DNA of 64,000 bases from positions 34,252,689 through 34,316,688 of the forward strand of contig NC_091198.1 of NCBI RefSeq assembly GCF_040958095.1, read 5' to 3'. This document shows, piece after piece, positions 1 to 9,352 of the stretch (position 1 is the stretch's first letter; the number at the start of each line of letters is the position of its first letter). Source of the stretch: Procambarus clarkii. Taxonomy: Eukaryota; Arthropoda; Malacostraca; Decapoda; Cambaridae. The translations under genes were made by a program, and so were the position numbers. The notes under the pieces are model-generated. The model was given only the letters and a program-made list of their open reading frames with translations, made no database searches and was not told the DNA's origin.

Positions 1-140
1 CCCCCTGTTACCTAGCAGTAAAATAGGTACCTGGGTGTTAGTCAGCCAACACGGGCTGCTTCCTGGGGGTGGAGGCCTGGTCGAGGACCGGGTTGCGGGG
101 ACACTAAAGCCCCGAAATCATCTCAAGATAACTCAAGATA
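1..140 (+). repeat. SINE-1 copy a (3' part, cut by window start)
   Basis: This is the 3' two thirds of a tRNA-derived SINE. It matches the full copies at 10789-11050 (plus) and 7985-8233 (minus): a CCTGTTACCTAGCAG core, a GGCCTGGTCGAGGACCGG stretch and a tail of CTCAAGATAA units. It sits inside LINE-A copy 1, which resumes at about 141. The tRNA-like head lies off the left edge. Confidence 0.85.
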
Positions 141-653
141 AGGCGACCCCAGGTGTTTGTCAGCACATCACCCCAAAGGGCATGACAACAATTGAAATCA
201 CCCAGCAGGAGCACAGGCTCCGGCAAGGAGTCTAGGTGGTGTTTAAGATCGGGAAGAGAAAGTGGGACTTAGGGGGTGGGGGGGAGATAAATGGAACAAA
301 CCATGTACCATTTACACACAAAGACACGGGCAGCAGAACAGTGGAGAGGCAAAGAAAAAAGTAAGGGGACGAAGGGAACATCTGAGCGAATCAAGAGAGC
401 AAAAGAGTTATGGGCCCCCAGCTGGGTGGGGGGGGGGGGGAGAGAAAAGAATAGCCACGGAAGCGACCAGGACGAGCACCAAGCATCGGCTCCTAGAGAC
501 AGACACAAAGGGGCGAAAATTGTGAAATTGGAAGTTGGAGGTCAAGGAAATTGGCGTAATATCCACGGATGTTCCATTGAAGAATATACATCGGCAAAAA
601 GAGAAAGAATAGCAACAGAGAGCAAAGAAGAAACAAAGGTGAAAAAGGAACAC
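141..653 (-). pseudogene. LINE-A endonuclease, N-terminal fragment, copy 1
   Basis: Start of LINE-A ORF2. On the minus strand the reading matches the APE-type endonuclease opening of copy 3 at 52400-51900. Frames shift repeatedly (for example ORFs 653-408 and 508-269), and a G/C homopolymer near 425-440 marks one slip. The segment upstream of the GDFN motif is preserved at DNA level at 141-240. SINE-1 copy a then cuts it. Confidence 0.72.
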
Positions 654-664
654 AGCACGTTAAA

Positions 665-2490
665 GAAGCACAGGGTCAGGATCAGGGTCAGCGAAGTCAG
701 GGTTACGGGGGACATGGGTAAACTGAGTAAAGGAGGAGCGAAAGAAGTGGGGGGACAGACCAGAGGTGGACGGACAGGATCTGTAGGAGGAGGAGGAGGA
801 GGAGGAGGAAGGGCAGAAAGAGGGGGAGCGCACCTCAGCAAGGGCAGTAACCGAGACGGAACTCGGGGCTAAAGAAACCCCCACAGTAGGAACAGGGGGC
901 TCCACCACCAAAGCGGGAAGGGAGGGAACGATAGAATCAGAGATAGGGGGCGAAGAGAAAAGTGAAGCCTTTTTACCTACCGGGGAGGAGAAAGGAGAGG
1001 AGCCAGGTTTCCGTTTCTGACTCAAAGAGACAGGTGTCCCAGCAGCAATGTACTGGGCAACAGACTCTAGTGTCTCGATAGGAGAAGAAGAGCGAGAGCG
1101 AACAACATGACCACCAGGAGAGCGAACAACATGACCACCAGGAGAGCAATGGACATCGGCCTGCACAGTCAGGTGGCGTGGAGAGCCAAGAGACGGAGAA
1201 TGACGGGAAGGAGGACAAGTGGGTGAGGAGAAAGAACACACAGGAGACATGACAGACTGGGTAGAAAGAAGGGGAACCCTAGACAGAGAACCTGGAGAGG
1301 GACCCTCCGGGACAGAACGGTGGGAAACAGGGGAGGTGGTGGTGGGCGTGTCCTGGTCTAAGGCGTGGAAATGGTTGTGAGACTGCGGAAGGCGGGAAGG
1401 ACGAGGCGAGGAAGAGCGCACCACGCTAGCATAGGAGAATCCAGCGAAAGAGGGGAGACGATGAACTTGGCGCCGAGCCTCAGGAAAAGACAAACGGTCC
1501 CGGTGTTTCAAGTTGAGGACGGTCGCCACAAGTTTGTAACGTATACACGTGCAAGAGAAGATAGGGTGGGCCTCACTGCAATTGAGGCAGTAAGCCTGGG
1601 CAGAAGTGCACTCCAACTTAGAGTGACCCTCGCCTCCACACATGGCACAGAGACAGACAGGACTAGAGCATTTGAGGACACCATACCCTAACCTCCAGCA
1701 CTTATTGCAGAGCTGAGGAGATGGAATATACTTCTGAACGCAGCATCTGGCACCAGCAAGAATGACAGAGGGCGGAAGGGTCTTACCATCAAAGATAATC
1801 TTCACCACCCAAAGGGGCAGACGGCGATGACCATGAGGGGGACAAGTAAACGTATCCACCTAGAGGACAGAATGACCCTGGGACTCGAGGATATGCTTGA
1901 TATCCTTGTGACAGTCTTAGATTCCTAACACTGGTCACAACATGGTGCGGGACGAGAACAGTGCCAACACTGGCATTTAACCGAGCGTTTTTTGAGACCC
2001 GAACAGGGGTATCGCCAAGACAGAATAAGGCGGCGAAGCGGGTGACTGCATCCTGAGAAGGAGCAGCAACGACACAGGTACCAAGACGGGTGGGGTTGAA
2101 GGTAACAGTGGCATCTACTGAATCTACAAGATGCCTATGAAGGGAAAAATCGTCAGGAGGGGTTGAATCTAAAGGATGGAGGTCAAAGTACTTAGGCCAC
2201 ATAGCAGGACCAAACAAAGCATGGTACGAATTAGCATGGGAAGGGAGCATACGAGAGCGGCTGTGGTGGGGACGGTGATGAGAACCTTTAGAGAGACGGG
2301 TCATAAGGCGCAGTAGTCACAATAAGAGATGGAGCCGTGCAAGGGGACAGGGCGGTCACCACAGCAGGCTTGGGGCTCGACCCAACCACAGAGGAGGGGA
2401 GCAGGGAGGAAGAGTCCGATCTGGGCCTAAACCGGGCCCTGTAGTGGGGGCTACATCCGTGGGGGAAGATCCCGGTCTTCCAGGACAATC
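665..2490 (-). pseudogene. LINE-A ORF1 (zinc-knuckle nucleic-acid binding protein), copy 1, broken
   Basis: ORF1 of LINE-A, the gag-like protein that coats the element RNA. Two frames carry it: an N-terminal part (2304-1789) and a C-terminal part of up to 399 codons (1859-660). They are separated by a frameshift near 1860-1930. The C-terminal part holds three zinc knuckles: CNKCWRLGYGVLKC, where the usual His is Tyr, then CAMCGGEGHSKLEC, and a third CLNCSEAHPIFSC-type knuckle. A Pro/Ser-rich low-complexity tail follows. The altered first knuckle and the frame break indicate a dead copy. Copies 2 and 3 keep the His. Confidence 0.82.
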
Positions 2491-2502
2491 CGACTCGGGG
2501 GC

Positions 2503-2765
2503 CAGGGGCCAGATTCATGAAAGCACTTACGCAAGCACTTACGAACGTGTACATCTTTCCTCAATCTTTGACAGCTTTGGTTACACTTATTAAACAGTTT
2601 ACAAGCGTGAAAACTTCCTATTCAACTGTTATTGTTATAAACAGCCTCCTGGTGCTTTGGAGCTCATTAACTGTTTAATAATTGTAAACAAAGCCGCCAA
2701 AGATTGAGAAAAGATGTACAGGTTCGTAAGTGTTTGCGTAAGTGCTTTCGTGAATCTGGCCCCTG
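2503..2765. repeat. MITE-1, 263-bp terminal-inverted-repeat element
   Basis: The two ends are inverted copies: left begins CAGGGGCCAGATTCATGAAA, and the right end reads the same on the other strand with few changes. The arms run about 100 bp each and meet in a short centre, so the element could fold almost completely. It interrupts the 5' region of LINE-A copy 1: GACTCGGGGGC on its left and GTCGCCCACCCC on its right are adjacent in copies 2 and 3. It has no coding capacity. The CAGGG terminus resembles hAT-like ends, but no clear 8-bp duplication is visible, so the superfamily is unsettled. Confidence 0.85.
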
Positions 2766-2790
2766 GTCGCCCACCCCATGAGCCTGGGTA

Positions 2791-3046
2791 AGAGAAGTCG
2801 TGTCGTCATCCATGCAGCAAACAATATCAAAAGTTTGGGACCTGGAACCAAGGGATACCACCTACCAGGGAAGCCAGGGAGGCCGAGCACGGGTCAGTGC
2901 AGGAAGGGTGCGTCGTCCCCAGCAGTGCTCCCCCTTTTCAACAGGGGAGTCCTACTACATCGTCCATTCTCCCACACTGGTGCTAAGACCCCATTCCCCC
3001 TATCTCCCCAGCCTGGACACCCAACCATTCACTCAGGGCGACCCCT
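2791..3046. other. Unassigned GC-rich stretch
   Basis: Continues after MITE-2 at 3472-3640 and was contiguous with it before that insertion. Plus-strand frames are open for about 100 codons, but no protein family is recognisable and base composition alone could explain this. It may be unrecognised 5' LINE sequence or host DNA. Confidence 0.3.
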
Positions 3047-3053
3047 CACAGGC

Positions 3054-3464
3054 CAACCCATTCTCGCACTTTCTTACAGTCAATATTGACTTATTAAATA
3101 CGTGCATATGTGTCATACTAAACATACTAGTTTACCTTGAAAAGCTTCATAAAAAACACCGACCTTACCTAACCTTCTTAGTATGTTAAGATAAGCATCT
3201 TATTGCTTATTACAATTATTACTTAACCTATACCTATAATAAGTTTATATAGGTTTAATATAGGACTTAACCTATACCTATAATAAGTTAAGTAATAATT
3301 GTAATTACGAAGCAATAAGATGCTTATCTTACCATACTAAGAAGGTTAGGTAAGGTCGGTGTTTTCTATGAAGCTTTTCAAGGTAAACTAGTATGTTTAG
3401 TATGTCACATATGCACGTATTTAATAAGTCAGTATTGACTATATGAAAGTGCGAGAACGGGTTG
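3054..3464. repeat. MITE-2, long palindromic element with 7-bp target duplication
   Basis: Element of 411 bp starting CAACCCATTCTCGCACTTTC and ending in the complement of nearly the same sequence. Arms of about 190 bp on each side make it almost a full palindrome. It is flanked by the direct repeat CACAGGC at 3047-3053 and 3465-3471, a 7-bp target-site duplication. The centre is AT-rich with repeated CCTATACCTATAATAAG. There is no coding capacity; the transposase that moved it is not identifiable here. Confidence 0.9.
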
Positions 3465-3471
3465 CACAGGC

Positions 3472-3640
3472 TACCCCTCCAGCGGGTGGTCTGATAGCTC
3501 ACAAGGCCCCTACGTGGTGACCCTCAGCACGTGCACCACCCAAGGTGGGGGCAGGAGAGGGGGCAAAGGCAACCCACACCGGCCCCAGAGAGGTGTACAC
3601 GAGCCCCTCACCACGGAGGGGCCCCTATCTGATCGGATGG
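3472..3640. other. Unassigned GC-rich stretch (right half)
   Basis: Right half of the sequence split by MITE-2, rich in GGCCCC and ACCCC runs. No coding or structural feature is recognised. Confidence 0.25.
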
Positions 3641-4240
3641 TCTCGTACTGTTATTTTCCTCTGAATATGGCTATGCAATAGCTCAGGGTGGCTCTCTGCT
3701 TCTGCTACAATGTCATTTTCAAACTGCTGCCTCTGTACTATATAGTCCCTATATTTTTTCTATGCCTTTTTGCCTTCTTTTCCTCCTTATTCTGTTGAAC
3801 ATGGATTTGCTGTGTTTCTTCGTCAACTTCTCTTGTGAGAGGTACGAATTGTTCTGTTGCTTTTTTTCATTTTTGTGCTACGAGTATCATTTAATCTGCT
3901 GATTTTCCTTCCATTCAGTCTCCCACTGACCCTCCTGCAAACAGTCCCTAACCTTCTGTATTTTTTCATGTTCCGTGTCCTATTCCCAATTTGCTCTCAG
4001 CTCTTTAATATATTCAAACACAATAATGTAGTGGTCACTGGCTTCTAGTGGCACCTCATATTTAAAGCTCTCTACACCTTCATTTTGAGTAAACACCAGG
4101 TCTAGCGTAGCTGGTAGATCACCACCTCTTTCTCATATTCACTCCTTGATATGCTGCATGGTTGAAGTGTTTGCAGTGTCCACAAATCTTGTTCACCTTG
4201 TTTCATCTTCAATAATTAAAATACCACTGTGTCAGGATCT
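3640..4240 (-). pseudogene. Decayed LINE endonuclease fragment
   Basis: Read on the minus strand near 4135-4015, a frame gives GDLPATLDLVFTQNEGV followed shortly by PLEASDHYIIVFEY. These match the LDLIFT and SDH segments that close APE-type endonucleases, as in LINE-B at 46032-46496. The remainder of the interval, rich in Glu/Lys codons on the minus strand, fits the following linker. No long frame survives. The exact LINE family is not settled; it is not identical to LINE-A, B or C here. Confidence 0.6.
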
Positions 4241-4249
4241 TTGCTCTGG

Positions 4250-4874
4250 CTCTCCTTGTTACTGTGGCAAGCCCTTGCAGGAAACAGAAGCACAACATTC
4301 ATGTTTACAAATTTAATGGTAAACTTACATTTAGTAGCGTACATGATTTAAACATCACACCAAAAGTTCCTCAGATAAAATTGCTGTTATATACATTAAA
4401 CTTATTAGTACTTTTATGTACATAATTATATATGACAGTATGGTAAATAACAGTATGGTAAATAAATGTAAATAACAAATTTTACTATGCATATAAAGCT
4501 TTGTTAGTAACCATTTATCTGTTCAGTGTTCCAATTTATTATGCAAGCTATTAGAAATTACATATGCAACACTCAAGTTTGCACTTCCTTAAATAATTTT
4601 TTGCAGAGCAGTACTGTATTCTAATTTGATACTTTAATATTGCTGCCCATTATAAACAGTCTAACTCTGCTGGACATGCCTCTTCTCTTCTGAAAAGAAA
4701 GAACATTAGTATTAGCTATGACACTTTTTCAAATTTATCCTAGTTTATGTAAGAAATATTTCATGGGCAAAATCTGAATTTTTTTTAGAGAAATGGAGAG
4801 GTTTCTGCAGAAACAGCCAAGTTGAGATGAATATGCAGCTTCCAAACTGCTGCCAGCCACTTTACCAATCAAGT
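4250..4874. other. AT-rich sequence, possible host intron/3' UTR
   Basis: About 620 bp of AT-rich sequence between the decayed endonuclease and LINE-A copy 2. No element is recognised. It holds the candidate acceptor and short exon listed at 4650-4689 and AATAAA-type motifs in both orientations (for example TTTATT at about 4535). Confidence 0.3.
4650..4689 (-). CDS. Possible terminal exon of an unidentified gene (weak)
   Basis: On the minus strand a good acceptor (TTCTTTCTTTTCAG) precedes a 40-nt stretch reading REEACPAELDCL then TAA, with an AATAAA-type signal about 110 bp downstream. No protein family is recognised. A second frame is also open, so this may be chance. Confidence 0.15.
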
Positions 4875-4955
4875 TACCATGAAGTAAGCAAGCAATTATC
4901 AAAAGAAGGCACCAAACTGGGAAGGCTATATAGCACCATCAAATGTGCGGGATAA

Positions 4956-7900
4956 TCAGAGGGCGCTAAATATCACCAAGGATGCCAATACGAGAACAGA
5001 AACGCATAAGGCGAACGATATCAAAAGTATCTGAATCACCAAGAATACTATCAAGGGACAAGCGACAGTGGGGGACGATCGGAAAACAAAACACACCCTT
5101 GTCCTGGAAGTCAGGGCATTCAAAAGGATATGCACGACCGTAAGAGGGACAATGCAATTTGGACAATAAGGCGCAGGGCGGTGCTCCATGTGACCATGAG
5201 TTAAGCGAGTATGGTCAATACGCAACCTCGCCAGAGCCGTTTCCCTTCGCCGTTTACGGTGGTAGGAAGACGGCCGCAAGGACACACAACTCTTAAGTGT
5301 ACGCAGTTTGTTTCCAGTAACCGAAGACCAACAAGCCTGCCAACGGGTATGGATGGAGGAATGGATAACCGGGTAAAAATCGGAATAAGGAATACTGTAC
5401 CTTTACGAGAGATGGGACAAGAGCGGACAGCTTCGCTGGCGGCAGCATCCGCACGCTCATTTAAAGAGACACCAACATGGCTTGGAACCGAACAAAACTC
5501 AACCGACTTAAATTTACTGTGAACAAGAAACAGCCAATGCTGGATCTCAACAACCACTGGATGAACCGGATTAAAGGACCCGAGAGCCATGAGGGCACTA
5601 CGAGAGTCAACAAAAACTACAAAGGAAGATTGACCATGAGAAAGCAGGAGAAGAAGAGCATAGAGAATAGCATAAAGTTCCACTGTGAAGATGCTAGTCT
5701 CCGGAGGTAAGCAACACATATAAGTGCAATCAGGAAAAACAACGAAGTAGCCTACACCGTCTGCAGACTTAGACCCATCGGTGAAGACGGAAACGGAGCA
5801 GGAGTGAGGAGAAAAGTGCTCAAGGAAAAGGCGTTTTAGAACCGCTGGAGGGGTAAAAGCTTTAGTGATGTGGGTTAAGGATGTACAAATCTGCGGAAGG
5901 GGGACTCTCCACGGGAGCAAAGAAGGAACAACATGAGGAAAAATATTAGAAATACGAACTGAAAGAGAATCCTGTAAGCGAGATAACCGGACAGAATGAG
6001 GGAGGTGGTGAAGAGAAACAGGAACAGCAGGAGGGGCAAAAGTTAAAGCACGACAGAGGCGAGAGGAAGGATATTGCAAGGACCGCGTAAGATAGCAAAG
6101 GCAGTAGCGATCACGGCGGTCCTAGAGATATAGGAAGCCAGTGTCAACATACAAGCTGAGGACGGGAGTTGATCGAAAGGCACCAGAACTGAGGCGCAAC
6201 CCAGTAAGGTGCAAAGCATCAAGACGGCGAAGAGTAGACGGAGAAGCAGATGAGTAAGCAGGGCAACCATAATCGAGCTTAGACAGGACGAGAGAGGAAT
6301 GAAAAACGAGTAGAGTGCACCTATCTGCTCCCCATGACGTATGGGACAATACCCAAAGGAGGGCCAAGGGCTTTAGTGCATTCAACACGGAGGTAAGAGA
6401 CATGGGGCGACCAAGACAAATGAGTGTCAAAAATCAACCCCAAAAGCTTAGCAGAATCCTTGTACACAATGGGGTGACCACAAAGCGACAAAGATGGACA
6501 AAGAACGACACGCTTACAAGTAAAAGTCATAGCACAAGTCTTAGAAGTAGAGAACCTGAAGCCATGATTGGTGGCCCAAGACGACACGGCATCAATCGCA
6601 AGTTGAAGCCGGCATTGAAGGAGAGGTGAATCATCACCCCTGACAGCAAAGGGTGAGATCGTAGACATAGAGAGCGGAGAAGACGCCTGAAGAAAGAGAG
6701 GAAAGAAGACCATCGAGGGCAACCAGAAAAAGAGTAGTGCTCAGAACACTACCATGTGCACACCTTCGTATTGCTGAAAAGAGGCAGATGACCATGCAGG
6801 CCAAAAGAATGATGTTGGGATAGAATATGATATCGCCAAGTGGTGTCGTAAGCCTTCTCCAGGTCAAAAAGGACGGTAACAACGGAGGTCTTCGCAGCAA
6901 AAGCAGTACGAATATAGACCTCCAAATTCACCAGGACATCTGTTGTGCTGTGGCACTTGCAGAAACCAAATTGAGAAGGAGAGAGGTGGTGATGGTGTTC
7001 TAAGAACTACATCAGACGAACGTTAACCATACGTTCAAAAAGTTTACAGACACAACTTGTGAGGGCAATAGGGCGAAAGTCCTTAGGGGATGTTCCCAGA
7101 GACCCTGGTTTATGAACAGGGACGACAACGGCATCGAGCCAGTCCTCAGGGACTGACGACGACTCCCAGATCCGATTATACAGACTCAGTAAATACTGAG
7201 ACGTGCACGGAGGGAGATGGCGAAGCATCTCATAATGAATGCCATCGGATCCCGCCGCCGTAAAGCCGCATAGGGCCAGGGCAGACCGAAGGTCAGAGAG
7301 AGAGAAGGGATCGTTATAGGGAAGGCGAAGAAGAGTACAGAAATCCAGAGGACAAGATTCAAGGACAGATTTACGAAGAAGGAAAGATTGGGGAAGATGA
7401 AAACCAGAGCTAACAGAAGAAAAATGGGAACCCAGTTCGGTAGCGACCTGCAACGAGTCCGCCACAAGAGTACCACGGAGGTGAAGGACCGGTGAGACAT
7501 CGGGAACGAACTTACCCGCTATCTTGTAGATACGCTTCCAGATCTGTGGCAGAGGAGTTTCAGACGTAATGGTGGGTACATAAGATGCCCAACATTCACG
7601 TTTAGCCGTATGGATGGGGCCACTGCATTTTGCCTTCCGAAATAAAAGAAAAGAATCGGCTGTCTGCCGGCGGTGGTCTCTCTTCCAGGCTGCATGCTTA
7701 CAGTGGACAGCCCGTGCACAGTCTGTATTCCACCAGGGAACACACTTCCGTGGGCCCCGATAGGAAGAGCGAGGAATAGAGCGGAGGGCAGCGTCGAAGA
7801 CAGTGTCATGAAAAAGGAGGAGAGAGCGAGTAAGAGGCAGAAGGGAGAGGTCAGAGAGAGCAGCATGGAGGGTAAATAGGTACCAGTCTGCCTTAGCAAA

Positions 7901-7984
7901 CTGCCACCTAAGGAAGGAGAGGGGGAGGGTGAAAAGAGAAAAAGGTAACAAGGATGGGGAAATGGTCACTGCCATGGAGGTCAT
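4956..7984 (-). pseudogene. LINE-A ORF2, reverse transcriptase and RNase H part, copy 2, broken
   Basis: Second half of LINE-A ORF2. From the 5' side: endonuclease-RT linker and RT fingers (7984-7007, 325 codons, with FRPIALTSCVCKLFERM), palm motif A (FDLEKAYDTTW near 6880), a YVYD sequence where copy 3 has YVDD (near 6650), thumb (6430-6122), and a type I RNase H domain (6079-5201, 292 codons). The RNase H keeps TDGSKS, a Glu in VELYAI, VDSRSAL and PSHVGVSLNERAD. At least five frame changes separate these blocks. RNase H after RT points to the I/R1/LOA side of the Jockey group rather than CR1. Confidence 0.85.
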
Positions 7985-8233
7985 CTTGAGGTTATCTTGA
8001 GATGATTTCGGAGCTTTTTAGTGTCCCGGCGACCTGGTCCTTGACCAGGCCTCCACCCCCAGGAAGCAGCCTGTGACAGCTGACTAACACCCAGGTACCT
8101 ATTTTACTGCTAGGTAACAGGGGCATAGGGTGAAAGAAACTCTGCCCATTGTTTCTCGCCGACGCCTGGGATCGAACCCAGGACCACAGGATCACATGTC
8201 CCGCGTGCTGTTCGCTCGGCCGACCGGCTCCCT
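7985..8233 (-). repeat. SINE-1 copy b, full length, inserted in LINE-A copy 2
   Basis: Complete tRNA-derived SINE on the minus strand. The head contains an A-box-like GGTCGGCCGAGCG and a B box GGGTTCGATCCC; then come the CCTGTTACCTAGCAG core, the GGCCTGGTCAAGGACC stretch and the CTCAAGATAACCTCAAG tail. In LINE-A copy 3 the flanking GTCAT and CAAGAA are adjacent (near 51763), so this is a clean insertion with at most a very short target duplication. Confidence 0.92.
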
Positions 8234-8881
8234 CAAGAAACTGCCACATGAAATCTAAGTAAAGAGAAGACGAGCAAAGAGAAAGATCAAGACAGGAAAG
8301 GGTGCGAGTCCAAGAGTCCAAATGCAGTGGGCTCACCAGATTTCAGAAGAGACAGGGAAGAAGAGAGGATGAACGGCTCAAGAAGGCGACCCTGGGTGTT
8401 CGTCAAAACATCACCCCAAAGAAAATGACAACAATTGAAATTACCTAACAGGAGCACAGGCTCCGGCAAGGAGTCCAGTGGGTATTTCAGGTCGGGAAGA
8501 GAAAGCGGAACACTCAGGAGGAGATAAATGGAACAAACGGTGTACCATTTCCTCACAAAGATACGAGCAGAACAATGGAGAGGCGAAGGAAAAAGTAAGG
8601 GGACAAAGGGAACACCAGAGCGAATCAAGAGAGCAGAAGAGTTAGGAGCCCAGCAACAGCTGACGGGGGGGGGGGGGGGGAAGAGAAAGGAATAGCCACA
8701 AAAGCGACCAGGACGAGCACCAAGCATCGGCTCTTGGAGACAGACAAAGGGGCGAAAACTGCAAAATCAGAAGTTGGAGTTCAAGAAAATTGGCGTAATA
8801 ACCACATACATTCCATTGAAGAATAGACATCGACAAGAAGAGGAAGGCCAGCAACAAAGAACAACGAAGAAACAAAGGCAA
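8234..8881 (-). pseudogene. LINE-A endonuclease, copy 2, broken
   Basis: APE-type endonuclease domain of ORF2. The opening ILQWNVCGYYANFLELQLL (8881 downward) is in one frame. The middle, from MLGARPGRFCGYSF to the GNFNC block and the Ser/Leu-rich segment, is in another (8727-8287). The catalytic GDFN motif reads GNFN here, whereas copy 3 has GDFNC. A run of G around 8665-8680 marks one frame slip. SINE-1 copy b ends the domain before its SDH motif. Confidence 0.82.
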
Positions 8882-8898
8882 AAAGGGAACACAACATG

Positions 8899-9304
8899 TT
8901 AAAGAAGCACAGGGTCAGGGTCAGTGAAGTTGGGGTTAGAGGGCATTGGTAAACTGAGTAAAGGAGGAGGGAAGGTGGCTAGAGGACCGACCAGGGGCGG
9001 ACGAGTAGGGTCCGGAGAAGGAAGGGAGGGGGGATAACCGAGGGTCAAGGACAGCAGCAGGAGGGGCAGAAACCAGGGGATGCACCTCGGCAAAGGCAAC
9101 AACCGAGAGGGAAGCGGGGGCCAAAGATACCTCCATAGCAGGAACAGGGGGCGTAACCACTGAAATGGGAGGGGATGGAGCGAGAGTCAGAAGTAGGGGG
9201 GCGAGGAAGAAAGGGAAGCCTTTTTACCCGCCGGGGAGGAGGAAGGAGAGGAGCCAGGCTTACGCTTCTGACTCAGAGACAGGTATCCCAGCAACTACAT
9301 ACTG
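8899..9304 (-). pseudogene. LINE-A ORF1, C-terminal part, copy 2
   Basis: Pro/Ser/Val-rich C-terminus of ORF1, homologous to 52424-52860 in copy 3. It ends close to the ORF2 start, as in copy 3. It is separated from the rest of ORF1 by the LINE-C insertion at about 9305. Confidence 0.78.
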
Positions 9305-9352
9305 GGCTGGTTGATACCTGGTTACCTGGTTTATGGGGTTCTGGGAGTTCTT

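Larger units (their letters stand above)
141..2790 (-). mobile_element. LINE-A copy 1, 5' portion (ORF1 and start of ORF2)
   Basis: Minus-strand LINE of the RNase H-bearing Jockey/I group, recognised by alignment with LINE-A copies 2 (4888-13705) and 3 (46479-54883). Present are ORF1 (about 2490-665) and a decayed endonuclease start (about 650-141). The rest of ORF2 lies off the window. A MITE (2503-2765) sits near its 5' end. The 5' UTR seen in the other two copies is not recognisable beyond about 2790. Confidence 0.85.

Noticed and set aside
542-841. Proline-rich 99-codon minus-strand ORF
   Set aside because: Low-complexity shadow of the LINE-A ORF1 tail (GGA-rich tract) in another frame.
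2778-3189. Plus-strand ORFs of 103 and 129 codons
   Set aside because: They run from unassigned sequence into the MITE-2 arm, and no family is recognisable.
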